NCBI GenBank assembly: GCA_963576725.1
Contig: OY755237.1
Location: 60,131,873 to 60,195,872 of the forward strand
Direction of reading: 5' to 3'
Length of the DNA stretch: 64,000 nucleotides
Origin: Azorinus chamasolen
Taxonomy: Eukaryota; Mollusca; Bivalvia; Cardiida; Solecurtidae
Part shown: in pieces, positions 35,601 through 50,600 of the stretch
Layout of the letters: the number at the start of each line of letters is the position of its first letter
How positions within the stretch are numbered: the stretch's first letter is position 1
Notes under the pieces: model-generated
Told to the model about the DNA's origin: nothing
The model's input: the letters and a program-made list of their open reading frames with translations, nothing else
The model's database searches: none
Program-made: the position numbers and the translations under genes

Positions 35601-38600
35601 ATATCATTTCATATATATGCAAGTTTACTACAAAAAGAGTTGTGAAGTTTCAACACAAACTGTAGTAACCCACTTTGTAGTAATTACTACAATTTGGAAC
35701 GTTACTACAAAACGGATCGCAAGGTCCCATACGAAATGTAGTAAACTGTTTTTTATTTTTTTCATTAAGTAGGATAGGTATCGGAAACATTTCTATTGTG
35801 CACTCGGAGATTGTCAATATGAAGGACTACCCCAAATTCGGTTGTGTCACACAACCATGCTCGGTGTAATAGGAGTTTACTACATATTGAATTTGGCATA
35901 CCAACACACTTTGTAGTAGTTACTACAATTTGCAACGTTACTACAAAACGGGTTTGGAGGGTTTCACGTAAATTGTAGTAACCCTTATTGTAGTAACTAC
36001 TACAATTTGCAACGTTACTACAAAACAGTTGGGAGAGTTCATTTTAAAGTGCAGTAGCTTGTATTATTTTATAGATAACAAATATATTTATTATTATATA
36101 ATATTACTATATATTATATATAATATTATGTATTAATTGTATATAATATTTTGTTATATGTTATATTAGCATTATTATACATAATACAAAATATTATATA
36201 TGATATTATATAATATTATATATTATGAACATATGCCAAAAAAGTCATTTTATTTCATGGTATTGCTTTATATCGATTATAAAAAAAAAAAAATTATATA
36301 TATAATATTATATAATATTTAATCAATTTATATTATATTATTTCATATATATGCAAGTTTACTACACAATGAGTTGTGAAGTTTTAACACAAACTGTAGT
36401 AACCCACATTGAAGTAATTACTACAATTTGCAACGTTACTACAAAACGGGTCGCAAGGTCCCATACGAAATGTAGTAAATTGTTTTTGAATCTATTTCAT
36501 TAAGTAGGCTAGGTATCGGAAACATTTTTATTGTATAATCGGATATTGTCAATATGAAGGACTACCCCAAATTTGGCTGCAGTCACACAACCATGCTCGG
36601 TGTAATAGGAGTTTACTACATATTGAATTTGGCATATCAACCCACTTTGTAGTAATTGCTACATTTTGCAACGTAACTACAAAACGAGTTAGGAGGGTTT
36701 CACGCAAATTGTAGTAACCCGTTTTGTAGTAATTGCTACAGTTTGCAACGTTACTACAAAACGGGTTGTGACAAAGCATGTTTGCCAGTCATTTTAGAAC
36801 TGTATGTAAACTATGAATAGATATATTAAGACGTAATTTGCGCATAATGTTACCATTTGTACGTGTTCCATGTGATCTGCTTTGTATGATCTGAGAAATT
36901 ATCAATGCTAGGATCTTTAGATGTATTACAACTATGGTAAATGATATCATCCAGACCAAAGAAAAAATGTCTTATTCAGTCTAGTTCTGTGATAAAAGGA
37001 GCCTTAGATTTAAAACTCCTAGTTATATTAGAATTATAATGAATTTGTTCTACTCGTTGAACCATAATATATTAAAAAGAATGGCCTGAATGACGAAAAT
37101 GCTGGTAAAGAAAAGTTGCGAGCTTTTTTTATCCGGCAGTGGTAACTATGTTCACGAAGCCTTGTTTATAAAGACAAAGAGTGTAAGTTTAAGTTTTTAA
37201 TTTTAAGTATTGGGAGATTATTAATTGTATGTGTAGTATTTGGAGCACCCTTCCGTAAAAAGCGACATATAAGCAGACTACAAAGAAGTATAAATATATA
37301 ACTAAACAAAAAGTCACATAAAAAATGAATTCGTCTAAAGAATAAAACTATTCCAGCAGCTACGACGAAATTAATAAAGTAGACTAAGGATACGACGGAA
37401 AACATACGCCTTTCGACAACTTTGCTAAAACATTGACGTAGAGCAGACAGTCCACTCTATTTTCTGATGAAATAATACAGACCGGATTCTACAGTATTTT
37501 CATGTCAAAAATTATCATGAATCATGGGGCATTTAAACAAAAACATCTAATTGATATTAATACAATTATTTATTCCTTGAATATGAATATTCGTGAGGTT
37601 AAGAACCATTTACCCCATGCATATGTATTTAAAAAAATAATGAGATCATGACTATGAATTAGGTTGAGTTGCTATAGATTCACATGAACACGGGATGTGT
37701 TGGCCATGGCAGAAACTGTATAGGAGTCATCTGATCTGTGTCTACTGTGTTTGCAAAGGCGAAGAAATGCTTATTTATGGAGGAATGGGTTACTACAGAA
37801 TTTAAGTACATACGTTTAATATCTATGATACACGAAACATATATTGATTCAAGTTGAGTGACCAAATCAGTGAGAAGCATAATACAAATAAATTAAGATC
37901 CCTAAGGTAGATGCTAACCTTGGTCTACACTGCCTTAGATTGTGCGATGCAGAGACTGATAAAAATGAAATTGATACATCACTCTCACCATTACAATATA
38001 TTTAACTCTTCACTCAATCAATCAAGCATTAATCATTTTTACGCTTTTCCTTCACTCAATCAATCAAGCATTAATCATTTTTACGCTTTTGTGGTCAGAA
38101 GTGACATATATATTTAAACTCCATAAATACGCCTTTCTACGCATTCGCAAGCAGTGTAGACCCATATTTGATTGCTGTTCTGTTTGTTTGTAAAATACTA
38201 TAGATCTGATTCTACAGTTATCTACTATGGCCCTAAACTTTTATGTTCATATGCCATTTTAAAAATAAATCGAAATTTATATTTTTTATGATGTCATATG
38301 TCATATAGTCAGAATCTGATCTGTATGTTGAGATAATTATTAGAAATATGATTCAAAAGTAAAACCTTAAACTGGGGAACCAGAAACAAAACAATTAATC
38401 CCAATTACCAGTAAGAAGTACCTTTCATGGGGATACCTTTATTTACAATATTTGTAAAGCTAGGGTGACTTTGAGAGAAGTGTGAGGTTAGGACGTCCGT
38501 AAACCGGTTTAAACCCCCAGTGGTGTTTTTGCTGCTGACCGTGCCAAGGCGGTACTCTCTTTGTCACCCTTCCTTTTGTTTGCCTTGCGTCTTTGTGCTT

Positions 38601-41600
38601 GTGGTTTGTTCATGTTGTGGAACGTTTGTCCCTGTTTCTTGTGTGTCTTTTGGTGTTTTCATTTCGTGTGTTTGTGTGCGTTTGGGTGTGTGGTTGTGTG
38701 TGTGTGTGTCATGCTGTCTATCGGTGTTTTGGTGGTGGTTGCGTCTTGCATGTGGCTTTGCCTGCTTGACTTTACTACTTTTCCATTTACTAAAACACTA
38801 AGTACAGTAAAGTTTAAAAGTAAACGTATTATTACTCAACTTACACTTCATGGACTCTTTGAGCCAAGCAACTAAAGGACTAGATTTGATAAACATGTCC
38901 AGACATTCTGCCTTTTCCTTTCCGAGATGTTTGAGAAGTCCACAGGTTTTCACTACATTCTTGTCAAATGATTTCATCTCCATCTCACGTTGCCCATGCT
39001 GTGAAGATTGAATGTATTGTCTATGACTGTTATTCTTAGTACAAAATTACTTTTGTTCAACACTGATATCAAAACTTAACTTTACCGAGACACCTAATGA
39101 CACATTTCCAAACAGGGTAGACCCAGACAAGAAGCCATATGGCAAGGACATGTTCTGTAAGCTTAAGAAATGGCTGTAGTTTCAACCATGGTAAAACATT
39201 CACTCGTCCAAATATACAATTCAGCAAAAATAATTGTTTTTGATACAAAAACTTATATCTCCCCAAGCGCATGGACAACATTTTTCAAAGTCCTATATCT
39301 CAGCAGAACATCATCAAAAACGAACAGAAACAAGTTAATGTTGTATTGCTATGCAATACATGAGTCCCCCACCAGATTAAAAAATCATTCCTCCGACCCA
39401 CACACCCATGGTATAGTTGACCATGGTATTTACATGACCAACCTGAATTGTATTTATAAAAATCATAAGAAAAGCAATATGAAAAAGGAGATTTACTCAA
39501 TAAATAATGATGCTAGATATGTTGGTCCTTGTGCATGAGACTTCCTCTCATCATACCTGTTCCATATGTGAAGTTTCAAACAAATTGAACAAGTAGATAA
39601 AGAGTTATTGTCCGGACAGGAAACTATGAAAAAGGGGAATAACTCCAAAAATATTGACACTGGAGTTATGGCTCTTGTGCATGGCACTTTCTCTCATCAT
39701 GCTTGAGCAATATTTGAAGCTTCAAATCAATTGAACCAGTAGATAAAGAGTTATTGTCCGGACAAGAACATTTGAAAAAGGGGAATAACTCCAAAAATAT
39801 TGAAGCTAGAGTTATTGCTCTTGTGTATGACACTTTCCCTTACCATGCTTGTTCCATATGTAAAGTTGCAAATCAATTGACAATTGAACCAGTTCAAAAG
39901 GAGGTATTGTCCAGACAAAAAATATATGAAAAAGGGGAATAACTCCAAAAATATTGATGCTAGAGTTATTACCCTTGTGCATGATACTAGCCCTTTTCAT
40001 GTTTGTTCAGTGTGTGAAGTTATAATAAAGTTGGCCTAAATTTGTAGGAGATATGGCCTGGACACGAAGCCAGACTGACATTCTAACGGATTGAGTGTAT
40101 GTGGCTATTCTTTTGTTCAAAATAGCCACACAAACTGAAAATAAGCCACATAAAACCGATGAGAACAAAATAGCTTTTGTTCTCATGTAATTATCTAGTC
40201 ACATAAACAGAAATTGTTAGCGCGGACGGACGGACAGACGGAATCGAACAAACCTATAATCCCCCAACCTACAGGTGGGGGACTAATATAACATGCACAT
40301 TTTTATGGTATTTATCAATCAAATTAAAATTCAATCATGTTTTGGAGAAACTGCCAGGACAATATTTTATTCCATGTAAAATCTCAAAGTCCAATAACTC
40401 TGCAAAAATAATCATCAGATCGGAACAGGAATAAGCTATGCACAACTAGGCATGATGCTAATACATCCTACGACATTTAATGAATATTCAATTAAAGATT
40501 TTGGAGAAACCCTGCAAACAACATTTCCTTGTGAATGTCCGCTTTCTCTGCAATAAATCGGGGGCAATAATGCCAATATTATTGAAGTCAGAATTATGAA
40601 CTTTATGCATAAAACTCCCTTCCATTATGCTCTTTCCATACCTTTTATGTAATTCCAATAGCATCAGTAGAACAGGGGTTATTGGTCGGACAAAACATAA
40701 AACAAAGGGCAATGACTCCAGAAGTATTGAAGGCAATAATTATGACACTTCCTCTCATCATGTTCTTTCCATGTATGAAATTTTAATCAAATGCCATGAG
40801 CCATATATGAGATATCGTCGAGGCAAAAAGTGTGAATAACTTTGAATTGTGAAAATAACTTTAAATTGTGACCTTAACCTTTGATCCACGTGCCGAAATC
40901 CTGCTGGCTGCATATCATCTTGTTAAGGAGAAAACTTATGTCACATCAGTTTGGAATCCTTGCAAGGGTTAAAGAGATGTGAAGCAGGCATGAACATTTT
41001 GGCTAAAAACATTTGACCATGAAATGTGACGTTGATATTTTGATAATGTGCCTGATTCCTGCTGTCTGCACATTGGCTTGTAATGGAAAACATTTGTGCC
41101 CCTGCATTTTGAAATTGTTCCAAGGGTTTAAGAGATATGGAGCGGACACTAAAGGTGTGGCTAAAAAGATCAGACCTTGAATTTAGACATTGACCTTTGA
41201 CCCATATGCCTGAATCAAGCGCTCTGCACATCGTTTTGTTGAATCAAACATTTTTGTCAAAGCATTCTGAAATCCGGGACACGAGTGTGACAGACAGACG
41301 GACAGACAGACTGACACGCAGACAGACGGACAGACGGAGAACAGGAGTTATTGCCATTTCAGAAAACTGTAGAATCAGACCTAAATTATTTCCTAAGTGA
41401 ACAGACCAGACCCTGATCCCACAGGAGTCGTCTGATATTGGTCAGTTCTGTTTGCAATGTGTGAAAATGCATCTAGTTAAAAGACATGAAATGCATTTCT
41501 TTCAAATAAAGGGTAAACTTAACAGACACTGTATAACACCATACGGTGCAACAGGATGTTACTGAGGCACCTTTTGATGACTGTTTGAACGGAATATATC

Positions 41601-44600
41601 ATTATCAGACAGTTCCTGCAGGTGCTCCATCAGGTTCGCTCTAAACAATTCTGAAAATCTGACCCAGTTTCTTGAAAATATCTAGAAGAGAAATCTGCAG
41701 GTAGAATTGCCAGATATCAAATTAGTTCTTAGGGTGTGAAATAATTTATGATAAGCAGAGTATTGTCATGTTATCATGAAAAACATATCCATAAAGGCTA
41801 ATGAACTTTTTAAGCCAGATAGTGTGCCAAATGCTGTGTCCATATCAGACTGAACAATTTAAGTACTTGACAAGTCAATGATTATCACTAATATGATGGC
41901 GTTTTGTGTGTAGCTTTACTACTTTTTCATTGTGAAGAATTACAATTAGTATGTCAAGGGTATGGCATAACCTCGAATCTTAATTGTCCTCAAATGTCAC
42001 CAATGCCCAATTTATATGTGACGGTGTAATTATGGTATGGCCTTAGGTTACAAGGTAAAACTAGTAAAAATACTCAAGGTGCACAATGTGTTTTGATGAT
42101 CTAAAGTAATATATAATTTCATGACTCTTTGTAAAGAACTTCGTGAGTTTTGCACAACACAAAACGTGTGCAGGCAGATGAATATACAGATGGAAAGATA
42201 CATACATGGTGAGTCTAATACTCTCGTTTCCTTTTAGAGTATAAAAACGACACACACGCTAAAGGTATTGTACACATACTATTCTAACCTTTGCAATAGT
42301 TTCTATGTCTCTGAAGTTTCCATTCAGCTGATATTCTTTAACAAATTTCAAAATGACACGAGCACCTTTCACACAGTTCTCTAGCTGACGATACTCTCTG
42401 AGCTGGTCAATCCTTGTATTGGACACGTTTTCTGCAAGGCCCATTGTCCTCATTTCTATCTTCATGTTCTCATAGTCATCTTGGTAGAGTCGTCCTAACA
42501 CTTTCTCGATACCTTGGAAGGTTATGGTTCCCGTTATGATTTCCTCTGCCTTTTTGTCCCAACTGTTAAATAAAAAAGAGACACACCTTAGGACTCCCAC
42601 TGGATAAAACATATCTTTCACATAAAGCCGGCGTAATGCAGATGAATGACCGTTCACTGAGATATGACACATGGGTCCTTTATCTACGTAGAGAAATGAC
42701 CCGGATCCTTTTTCTACGTAACGAAATGTTCCCAGACCATAGTGAAAGGACCCTATCTAGTTGTAGTAGAATGCCCCTTCATGAAAACAAATGAAATGAA
42801 TCCCCGTTTTGTCTGCTACACTGTTGCTGTTACTGCTGCTTCTACTACTATTACTACTACTTGTGCTACTAATACTTTTTCTCCTGCTACTACTGCCATT
42901 TCTAATTGTACTACTGCTACTTCCTACTGATACTGCTTCTACTGATTTTGCTACTTCTACCGTTGCTAGTGCTAGTACTGCACTCTCTAGCAGTAGCAGT
43001 AGTTGAAGCAGCAAAAATAGAACAATTAGAAGATGTGACGCAGAGAAAGACTTACACGAACAGGTTGGGCTTGCCAGTTTGTCTGTTCGTCCGTGCGTCC
43101 GTCTGTCCGTAACAGTTGTTACTGTTCCATATCTCATTGAATTATTTTCAATGAACATTAGTAAACATGTTTACGTCAGTGAGACGATGTGCAGAATGTA
43201 TGCCGTAGCCATGTAGTCTCAAGTTCAAGCTCACAATCTAAGCTGAAAGTTTGAACCTTTTTGTTCGTGTCTGCTCCATATCTATTATACAACTCTACAC
43301 TATATGGTTTGAATATTGTAGGCCGTGTCCGTCCCATATCTCCTATACTCCTCAGAGGATTTTCACTACACTTCGGTAAAATTTTCACATCACTAAGAAG
43401 GTGTGCAGAAGTTATGCCAAAGCAATGTTGACTGAAGGTCAATGTCACAATCCAAGATCAAAGGTTTGAGCTCGGAGTTTCGTGTCCTCTCCACATCTGC
43501 TATACCTCGTGAAGGATATTTATTTGAACATAAGGATTTGAACCATATTCAGACGATATGCACCAGCGTTCTCTAACCATGGTCGAGGCCACAACTCAAT
43601 GTCAAAGCTTTGAACATGTGAGTTGGTTGGTGCTCCATAGTTTATACTACTTGAAGGGTAACGTGTTAGCCTGAATAAAACAATATGCAGAATGTACTTT
43701 TTTGGCATTTCTGGCTGAAGGTCAAGTGTTGGGAGTGCCCAAACAGGAAAGAAGGCCACTGAAGTGGAGCCCCGTGCTGGTTAGGGTGCCAGCAAGTCGA
43801 AGCTTGCTGGGTATTGGTATAGAGTGGGGACTGGCAAGAGCGACAAGCGGATTACATACAGATATCCCGTCGAATACATGCAGGTATCCCGTCGGTGACG
43901 AGAATGACATCAGAAGAGACAGTTTGACTGTGCCGCCTACGTGAGACCTGGGAGCCATAGCTATCCTTCAAAGAGAAAGAGTAAAGGCGACGGCGTTTCT
44001 GAGAAAGAGCGGGTTGAGGCTCAGCTAAAGTAACAGAACGACGAGGCTTCGTTTATCACTTTCCCCGGGCCATATGGGCCGGGTAGTAAAGAACCCCAGT
44101 GGAAAATATGGTCAATGGACAAATTGCCCGATAGATTAGATTGAACCGGTCAAAGGACCAGACAAACTCATTTTTCCGATCGAAAGACCGGGGCGGGTGG
44201 TTGGGAGACCGGTATTAGTAACGGTCAAAAGGGTCCAACAATCTTGCGACCTGTATCAAGAGAATGCCAAGTAGAAGTACTAGGCAAACCTTTTGTCACA
44301 GAAAGTAAGGGTACGGACAAGATAAGTTTAATGTCAATTTTGCAAATAAAGGATTACAACTCCTAAACGACTAAAACACTTTAAATGGCTATCGAACTTG
44401 ACCAAGATATAATGGCTACAAACATGTGTGTATATAAATTCTGAAAGTGGGAGATCCCTCGAAAGCAAAGGTAGCAATGTGAAAAGTGAAAATTGCAGAC
44501 TCGGTTTTATTGAATCTGTTCATGAGTAGTAATTAAAAGTGCAACACTACTCACACTCCCTAGCACCATCTTAAACAATATTCTTTTTTCAAAACTTATA

Positions 44601-47600
44601 ACATCAAAACTAATGATCCCGCAGGACAAGAAAATATAACAACACTGAGAATGAAGTACGGGGCGACATTTAACGGCCGCCACACAAGCACTTAACACCT
44701 GCTGTTGTGAAGTAATAAATATTCTAAAAGTTGGAGATCCGTCGTTAGAAAAAGTAGCAATGTTAAAAGAGAAAAGTTTAACGTGGATTGGACAAATACT
44801 TTTCATGAAAGAGTCCGAACAATATATTTTTAAAGTCATTTTTGGAATAAAGGCCGACCCTCCTATACGACTGAAGCGATTTACATGGCTATGGGCGTAC
44901 GGACGGACGTACGGACAAGGGCAACCCTATATGCCACCACTATGTAGGAGCATGAAAACTAACTGCACAACAACTCATGCTGATGAACATTAATGTGAAG
45001 TTTAGTAACTCTAGCCCTACTGGACAATAATTCAAAAATAATCAGGGGATACACTTTATGCTAGTCAACATTCCTAGGGAGTTCGGCGATTCTAGCCCGA
45101 GCGGTTTCAGAGATACGCACCACAAAAATGCAATATGAGTCATGCAGCAAACACCACATACAGAACCAACAGCCGCCCGAACAGCACCACAACAAGAAAA
45201 CAGCAAATGTACATAACACAATACCAAAAAACAGAAAGAGACGCGCAATGACAAAACAAACAAACAATAGTAGGGATACTGAAGTACCACCTTGGAACGG
45301 TCAGGGACACTAGTCACTGGGATTTTAAACCGGTTTAGGGGCGCCCAACCTCACACTTATTCCATCCCCATCCTAAAAGACAAACAGTGTAAGTAAACGT
45401 ATCCTCTTTCCGACAAATCTACAAAAACCGCGATGGCAAATACAGTAGTAAATTTCATGTAAAACGAAAACATATTTTAGTGATACAAACTGTATCTACC
45501 TATCGTTACTGTCTTAATGATTGAGCTGCAAACAGAGTAAATGTAGAAAAGTAATAAAGGGTACGACAAACACGAAATATGCGCAACACAAAAATTCTCT
45601 AATTATAAATGGAAAAGTAGTAAAGTCAAGCAGGCAAAGCCACATGCAAGACGCAACCACCACCAAAACACAGATAGACAGCATGAGACACACATAAACA
45701 CACAACCACACACGCAAACGCACACGCACACACACACACACACACACGGAATGAACACAGAAAACACCAAAAGACACACAAGAACCAGAGACAAACGTTC
45801 CACACATGAACAAATCACAAGCACAAAGACGCAAGGCAAACAAAAGGAAGGGTGACAAAGAGAGTACCGCCTTGGCACGGTCAGTAGCAAAAACACCACT
45901 GGGGGGTTAAACCGGTTTACGGACGTCCTAACCTCACACTTCTCTCAAAGTCACCCTAGCTTTACAAATATTGTAAATAAAGGTATCCCCGCTGGACTTA
46001 CCCACAGCATAGACGACGGTGAACACAGGACAACATGTAAAACATAGCATAATAACTGTGACAATCCGTCCAATATGTACTCAATTACTTTGCTGAAGTC
46101 AGAGCACCTGCAGGTAAGCCGTTAAGGGCACGACAGGGAAAAAGTAATACATGAGTCTGGTAAGCTCATCCTGTATCCAAGTTTAAGAGTATACCATCAT
46201 AGAGTACTACCCTCGGTTGAGAAATGCTTTGTCGTAGTAACGTCCGTAGATTGCCATTATATTTACTAATGAGAGGTAAATTTCGATAATAAAATTTAGA
46301 AAAAGTTTTCCGAAGTTTGTGATATCTGTAACCTTGCTTAAGAAGTTTATCAGTTATAACTAAATTACATCTGTTAAAATCTTCAAGCAAAGAACAGGCT
46401 CGGGCAAACCTAATAAGTTGAGAAATATAAACCCCATAAGATGTATGTCATAATATCAGAGGCAATAACTCTAAAATTATCAAGAGAATGCAATTTCAAA
46501 ACACTAGGTGCAAAACATCTTATACTGGTTAACATTCCTGTGAAGTTATATGACTCTAGCTCCAGTAGTTTCAGAGATACGTGCTACACAAGTTTGTGAC
46601 AGACAAACAGACGTACGGACCGGCGCCAGGCGGAATGTTTTAAATATGGACACTTTTTGGGTATTTCCTTTGTTTGAAAGTTCCCAACAAGGACACAACA
46701 ATACCCAACAATACATACGGATATATGTTCGCCCGGACGGACAGACAGACACCTCTGGCAAAAACCAATATGCCCCCATAAATTGGGGCATAATAAAAGC
46801 CAAAAGCATATTTCACAGCAGCTATTAAATGGAAAAGTAGTAAAGTCAAGCAGGCAAAGCCACATGCAAGACGCAACCACCACCAAAACACCGATAAACA
46901 GTATGACACACACACACAACCACACACCCAAACGCACGCACACACACACACACGAAATGAACACAGAAAACACCAAAAGAGACACAAGAACCAGGGACAA
47001 ACGTTCCACAACATGAACAAACCACAAGCACAAAGACGCAAGGCAAACAAAAGGAAGGGTGACAAAGAGAGTACCGCCTTGGCACGGTCAGCAGCAAAAA
47101 CACCACTGGGGGTTTAAACCGGTTTACAACCCAAATACTGCCTTTATCTGTACCTCTGAAATTAATCCTATTTACCTATAGAATCATCTTAGATTCACCA
47201 ACACTATAGTAACTTACCTAGATTTACCTTATCATAATCATATACCGGTACCTTACATTCACCTGTATCATAATATCTATATTCACTTGTATCATAACCA
47301 TATACCGTAGAATCACCTGTATCATAACCATATACCTTACATTAACCTCTCGTCATAATCATATAGCGGTATCTTAGATTTACCTGTACCATAATCATAC
47401 ACTTTTGATTCATCTGTATCTTAATCATATACCCAAGACGCACCTGTACCATAGGCATATGCATTATTATGCGCCACAGTGTGAAGACTGCATTAATCGC
47501 TTTGATGTTTTGCATATTTTTAAGAGGAAATCACTTCACAAAACTTCCGAAACGTGACAAAATTGTGCATGAACAAAGTGTAAATAAATTGTTGTATATT

Positions 47601-50600
47601 TTATGTGATTATGTTGTGTGATTTCACAGAAAAAATGAATTTAATAAAACAAGTGTTTGTCATATTGGATTACTGAATGCCAATGTGTGTCCCAAAGGCA
47701 CCAGGATATACATGTGAAGATAACAAGCGGATTACTACATCACAGCTATGTTACTTTAGGTGTGGTCTTTTTATTACAGGACAATCACCACCCATTTTAA
47801 AACCCTCCCACGTATTATTTTGTAGGTTAAAACAGCTAGGGCTGTTAGACTTTGGGCAAATCGGCTTAGCTAAATGTAGGTGTTCTAGAGGGGACAGCTC
47901 AAAATCAACGCGTATTTGAGCTGTTAATAAAGGTGTTCATTTTTTACAAATTAAGGGGACTACCTCAATCAATTCCAACTGTTTCTAAAAACTGTCAAAC
48001 CAAAAAGAAAATTCCATCCGCTGGCATAAATATCGATCATTTAAAAGTGTTCCCTAAGATAATTCGACCCATTGTTTCAAAATCTCCCCAAAACTTTCGC
48101 TAGTACATTTTCGGCAGTGCTCTTTTCAAAGGAAACGAAAATACATGTACTTGTTAAACGGAAAACTCAGACGCCAGTCAGAATTCAGACGTTTGTAAAA
48201 ATATGCCGTATAAACCCTAGATCAGTAAAAAAGGCTCTTCTATTTGCGATTATATTGTTTCTAATGACTTAGATGTGGTAGCTGTTACAAAAACCTGGCT
48301 CGCTATTTCCGTAGACAAATCGTGCATTACAAAATCGAACGTGTTTCTCGCTGCAATGGCAACCGTGGTGGCGGCGTCATATATAAGGCTTCAATAGGAC
48401 TTCGTCTCCATACATCAGCAGTAGATGATTGTTTCTCAAATGTTGAGTACATGGACTGCACCTTAAGTATCCGATATTTCACCATGCGCATAGTAGTCAT
48501 TTACAGACCACCACCATTGCGGGGAAATGGTCTAAAAGCCGGAGATGTTCATAATAATGAATGGCTACTATTATTTTCTAAATTTGCAACCCAGTCATCA
48601 TTTTGAGGGACTTAAACATTTGTCTTGACAATCAAAAGGACAGGAACACAGCTAACTTTGTTAGTACGTATACTAGAATCATTTGGATTGCAACAGTATG
48701 TGGATGAAGCCACTCACATTGGTGGACATACCCGAGAAACGGTGATGACTCTGTAAGTGACCGACTCAGGACTATCTGACAGTACTGGTAACATTTCGCG
48801 CGATCATTGTTCTGTAACTTTCAAAGCCAATGCGGCTTACCTCCAACAGTGAGAAAAACTCTTTCATTTCGAAAACTTAGGGCAATTAATATTGACTCAT
48901 TTAAAAGAGATCTCCTCAACTCAGAATCCATCAAAGCAAGTTGGCAAATGACAGATGTTGACGAGCTGGTTTACACACGTACACAAGCACTAGCGGCACT
49001 AGCCAATAAAAATGCCCAAATTTATTTCTTAAACCATAACGCTCAGGCCATCTTGTCAGTGGTATACCAAGGAACTGCACGATGCTAAACATGTAGGGTG
49101 CAAGTTGGATCGAAACATGAAAAAAATCAGACTATCACTAGACCATCAGCTATACAGAGAACAGCGTGTCAAAGTAAACAAGTAAAACATATCAGTAAGA
49201 CATCCCCTTGCAAGTCCTGTGAACTGGATACATACATGGCTGATAGAGCCATGCCTTGATTACTTCAACCGATTCTTTAGACACTGCCTACGTTCCAAAA
49301 CGTTTCAAGATGTCACATGTCAGACCTCTTTTGATGAAAACAGATCTCGATTCAAATGAGATTAATTCTCAATGTTGTTATATGTTCTGGTCCTTCGGGA
49401 TCATTAGTTTTGATGTTATTAGTTTTGAAAATTGAATACTGCTTAAGCCGGTGCTAAGCGGACGTGAGTAGTATTGCACTTTTAATTACTACTCATAAAC
49501 AGTCTGCAATTTTCTCTTTTTGCATTTTTACTTTTGCTTTCGAGGGATCACCCATTTTCAGAATATCAATAATTATAGGTCTGTATCTATTCTGCCATTT
49601 GTCTCCAAAGTGTTAGAAAACGTAGTCACCAACGCATTGAGTACCACTGGACCTCAAACTAACTACATGAACACTATCAGTCGGCATATCAACACAGACT
49701 GCTCTCCTGAAAGTTCAAAACGACATCCTTCAATCCAAGATAGAAACGAAATTTCAAATCAATCATGCTTGACTTATCGGCTGCATCTGACACTGTCGAT
49801 CATGAACATTTACTTATACTAAAACTTAACTTTTACTAAACTTTTCAGGGGATCACCTTCCTTCAGAATTTATAATATTCACAACAGCAGGTGTTAAGTG
49901 CTTGTATGGCGGCCGTAAAACGTCTCCCCGAACTTCATTCTCAGTGTTGTTATACCTTCTGATCATTCGAGATCATGAATTTCAGTACTTGTTCTGAAAA
50001 TTGAATACCGCTTAGGCCGGTACTAGGGGGCGTGAGCAGTGTTGCACTTTCAATTACTGTTCATGAACAGACTAAATAAAACCGAGTCTGCAATTTTCTC
50101 TTTTTGTGTTGCAATTTTTGCTCTCAGGGGATCACCTCCCTTCAAAACGCCTGGGAAAAGACTTCAGAATCATTGGAAACCCCATTGAGTGGATAACCTC
50201 TCACATAAATGATCGCTATCAAATAGTCTTAGTAGATAGAGAACTGTTGATACAAGTTACCATGAAATACTGGTTTCGGTCTTAGGACCAAAGCACTACA
50301 TCATGTACACAAAACCTGTCGGCTCGACCTACAGAAACCATGGGCCGAACCACACTTTCTATGCCGATGATTCAGCTATACCTGTGGTTTAAAACCCAGG
50401 GGCATTTTCTATCAGCATAAAAGTTTTATTGTCAGTTGAGTACTGTCTCAAAGAAATAATCTCTTGGATGCACCAGGACATGCTGAAGCTCAAAACTGAG
50501 ATCATCTTGTTCCATACAAAAACGCAGAAGTACCGGCAGATGTTAATGTGCAAGTAGGACCCTCTCGATTCAAACCATCTTTGTGTATAAAGAATGTCGG

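Larger units (their letters stand above)
32165..37440 (-). pseudogene. Penelope-like retroelement copy split by two insertions
   Basis: Minus-sense, in pieces. From the upstream side: 37440-36790 decayed N-terminal region; 33864-33450 with RTLLTTKGPKYRLPSLIDF near 33570-33620; 33070-32880 with TVYWIPKPRKIPYKACFTAN, the RT finger block (LPKLHK in sister copies) here reading IPKPRK; 32616-32407 with VDIPMGTNCAPLVADLYLY; and 32471-32169 with the YLDDIL motif region, ISITNDEVSSKIYYKREYLD and SYGVYISQPIRFAR. An A-type tail is inserted at 33072-33446 and the 735-bp-period array at 33864-36775. The 3' end is missing. Stops and frameshifts throughout. Confidence 0.75.

Noticed and set aside
38520..38875. 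Cys/Val-rich frames (also at 10234, 45514, 46584, 46640 and 4596) as secreted or membrane proteins
   Set aside because: All are translations of the GT/CA-rich B-type retroelement tail, repeated at each copy.
42742..43158. Leu-, Thr- and Ser-rich frames as low-complexity proteins
   Set aside because: Translations of a trinucleotide microsatellite in intron; no splice signals.
44080..44180. GC-rich block as rRNA or a spliceosomal RNA gene
   Set aside because: No recognisable rRNA or snRNA motif; kept only as an unexplained block.
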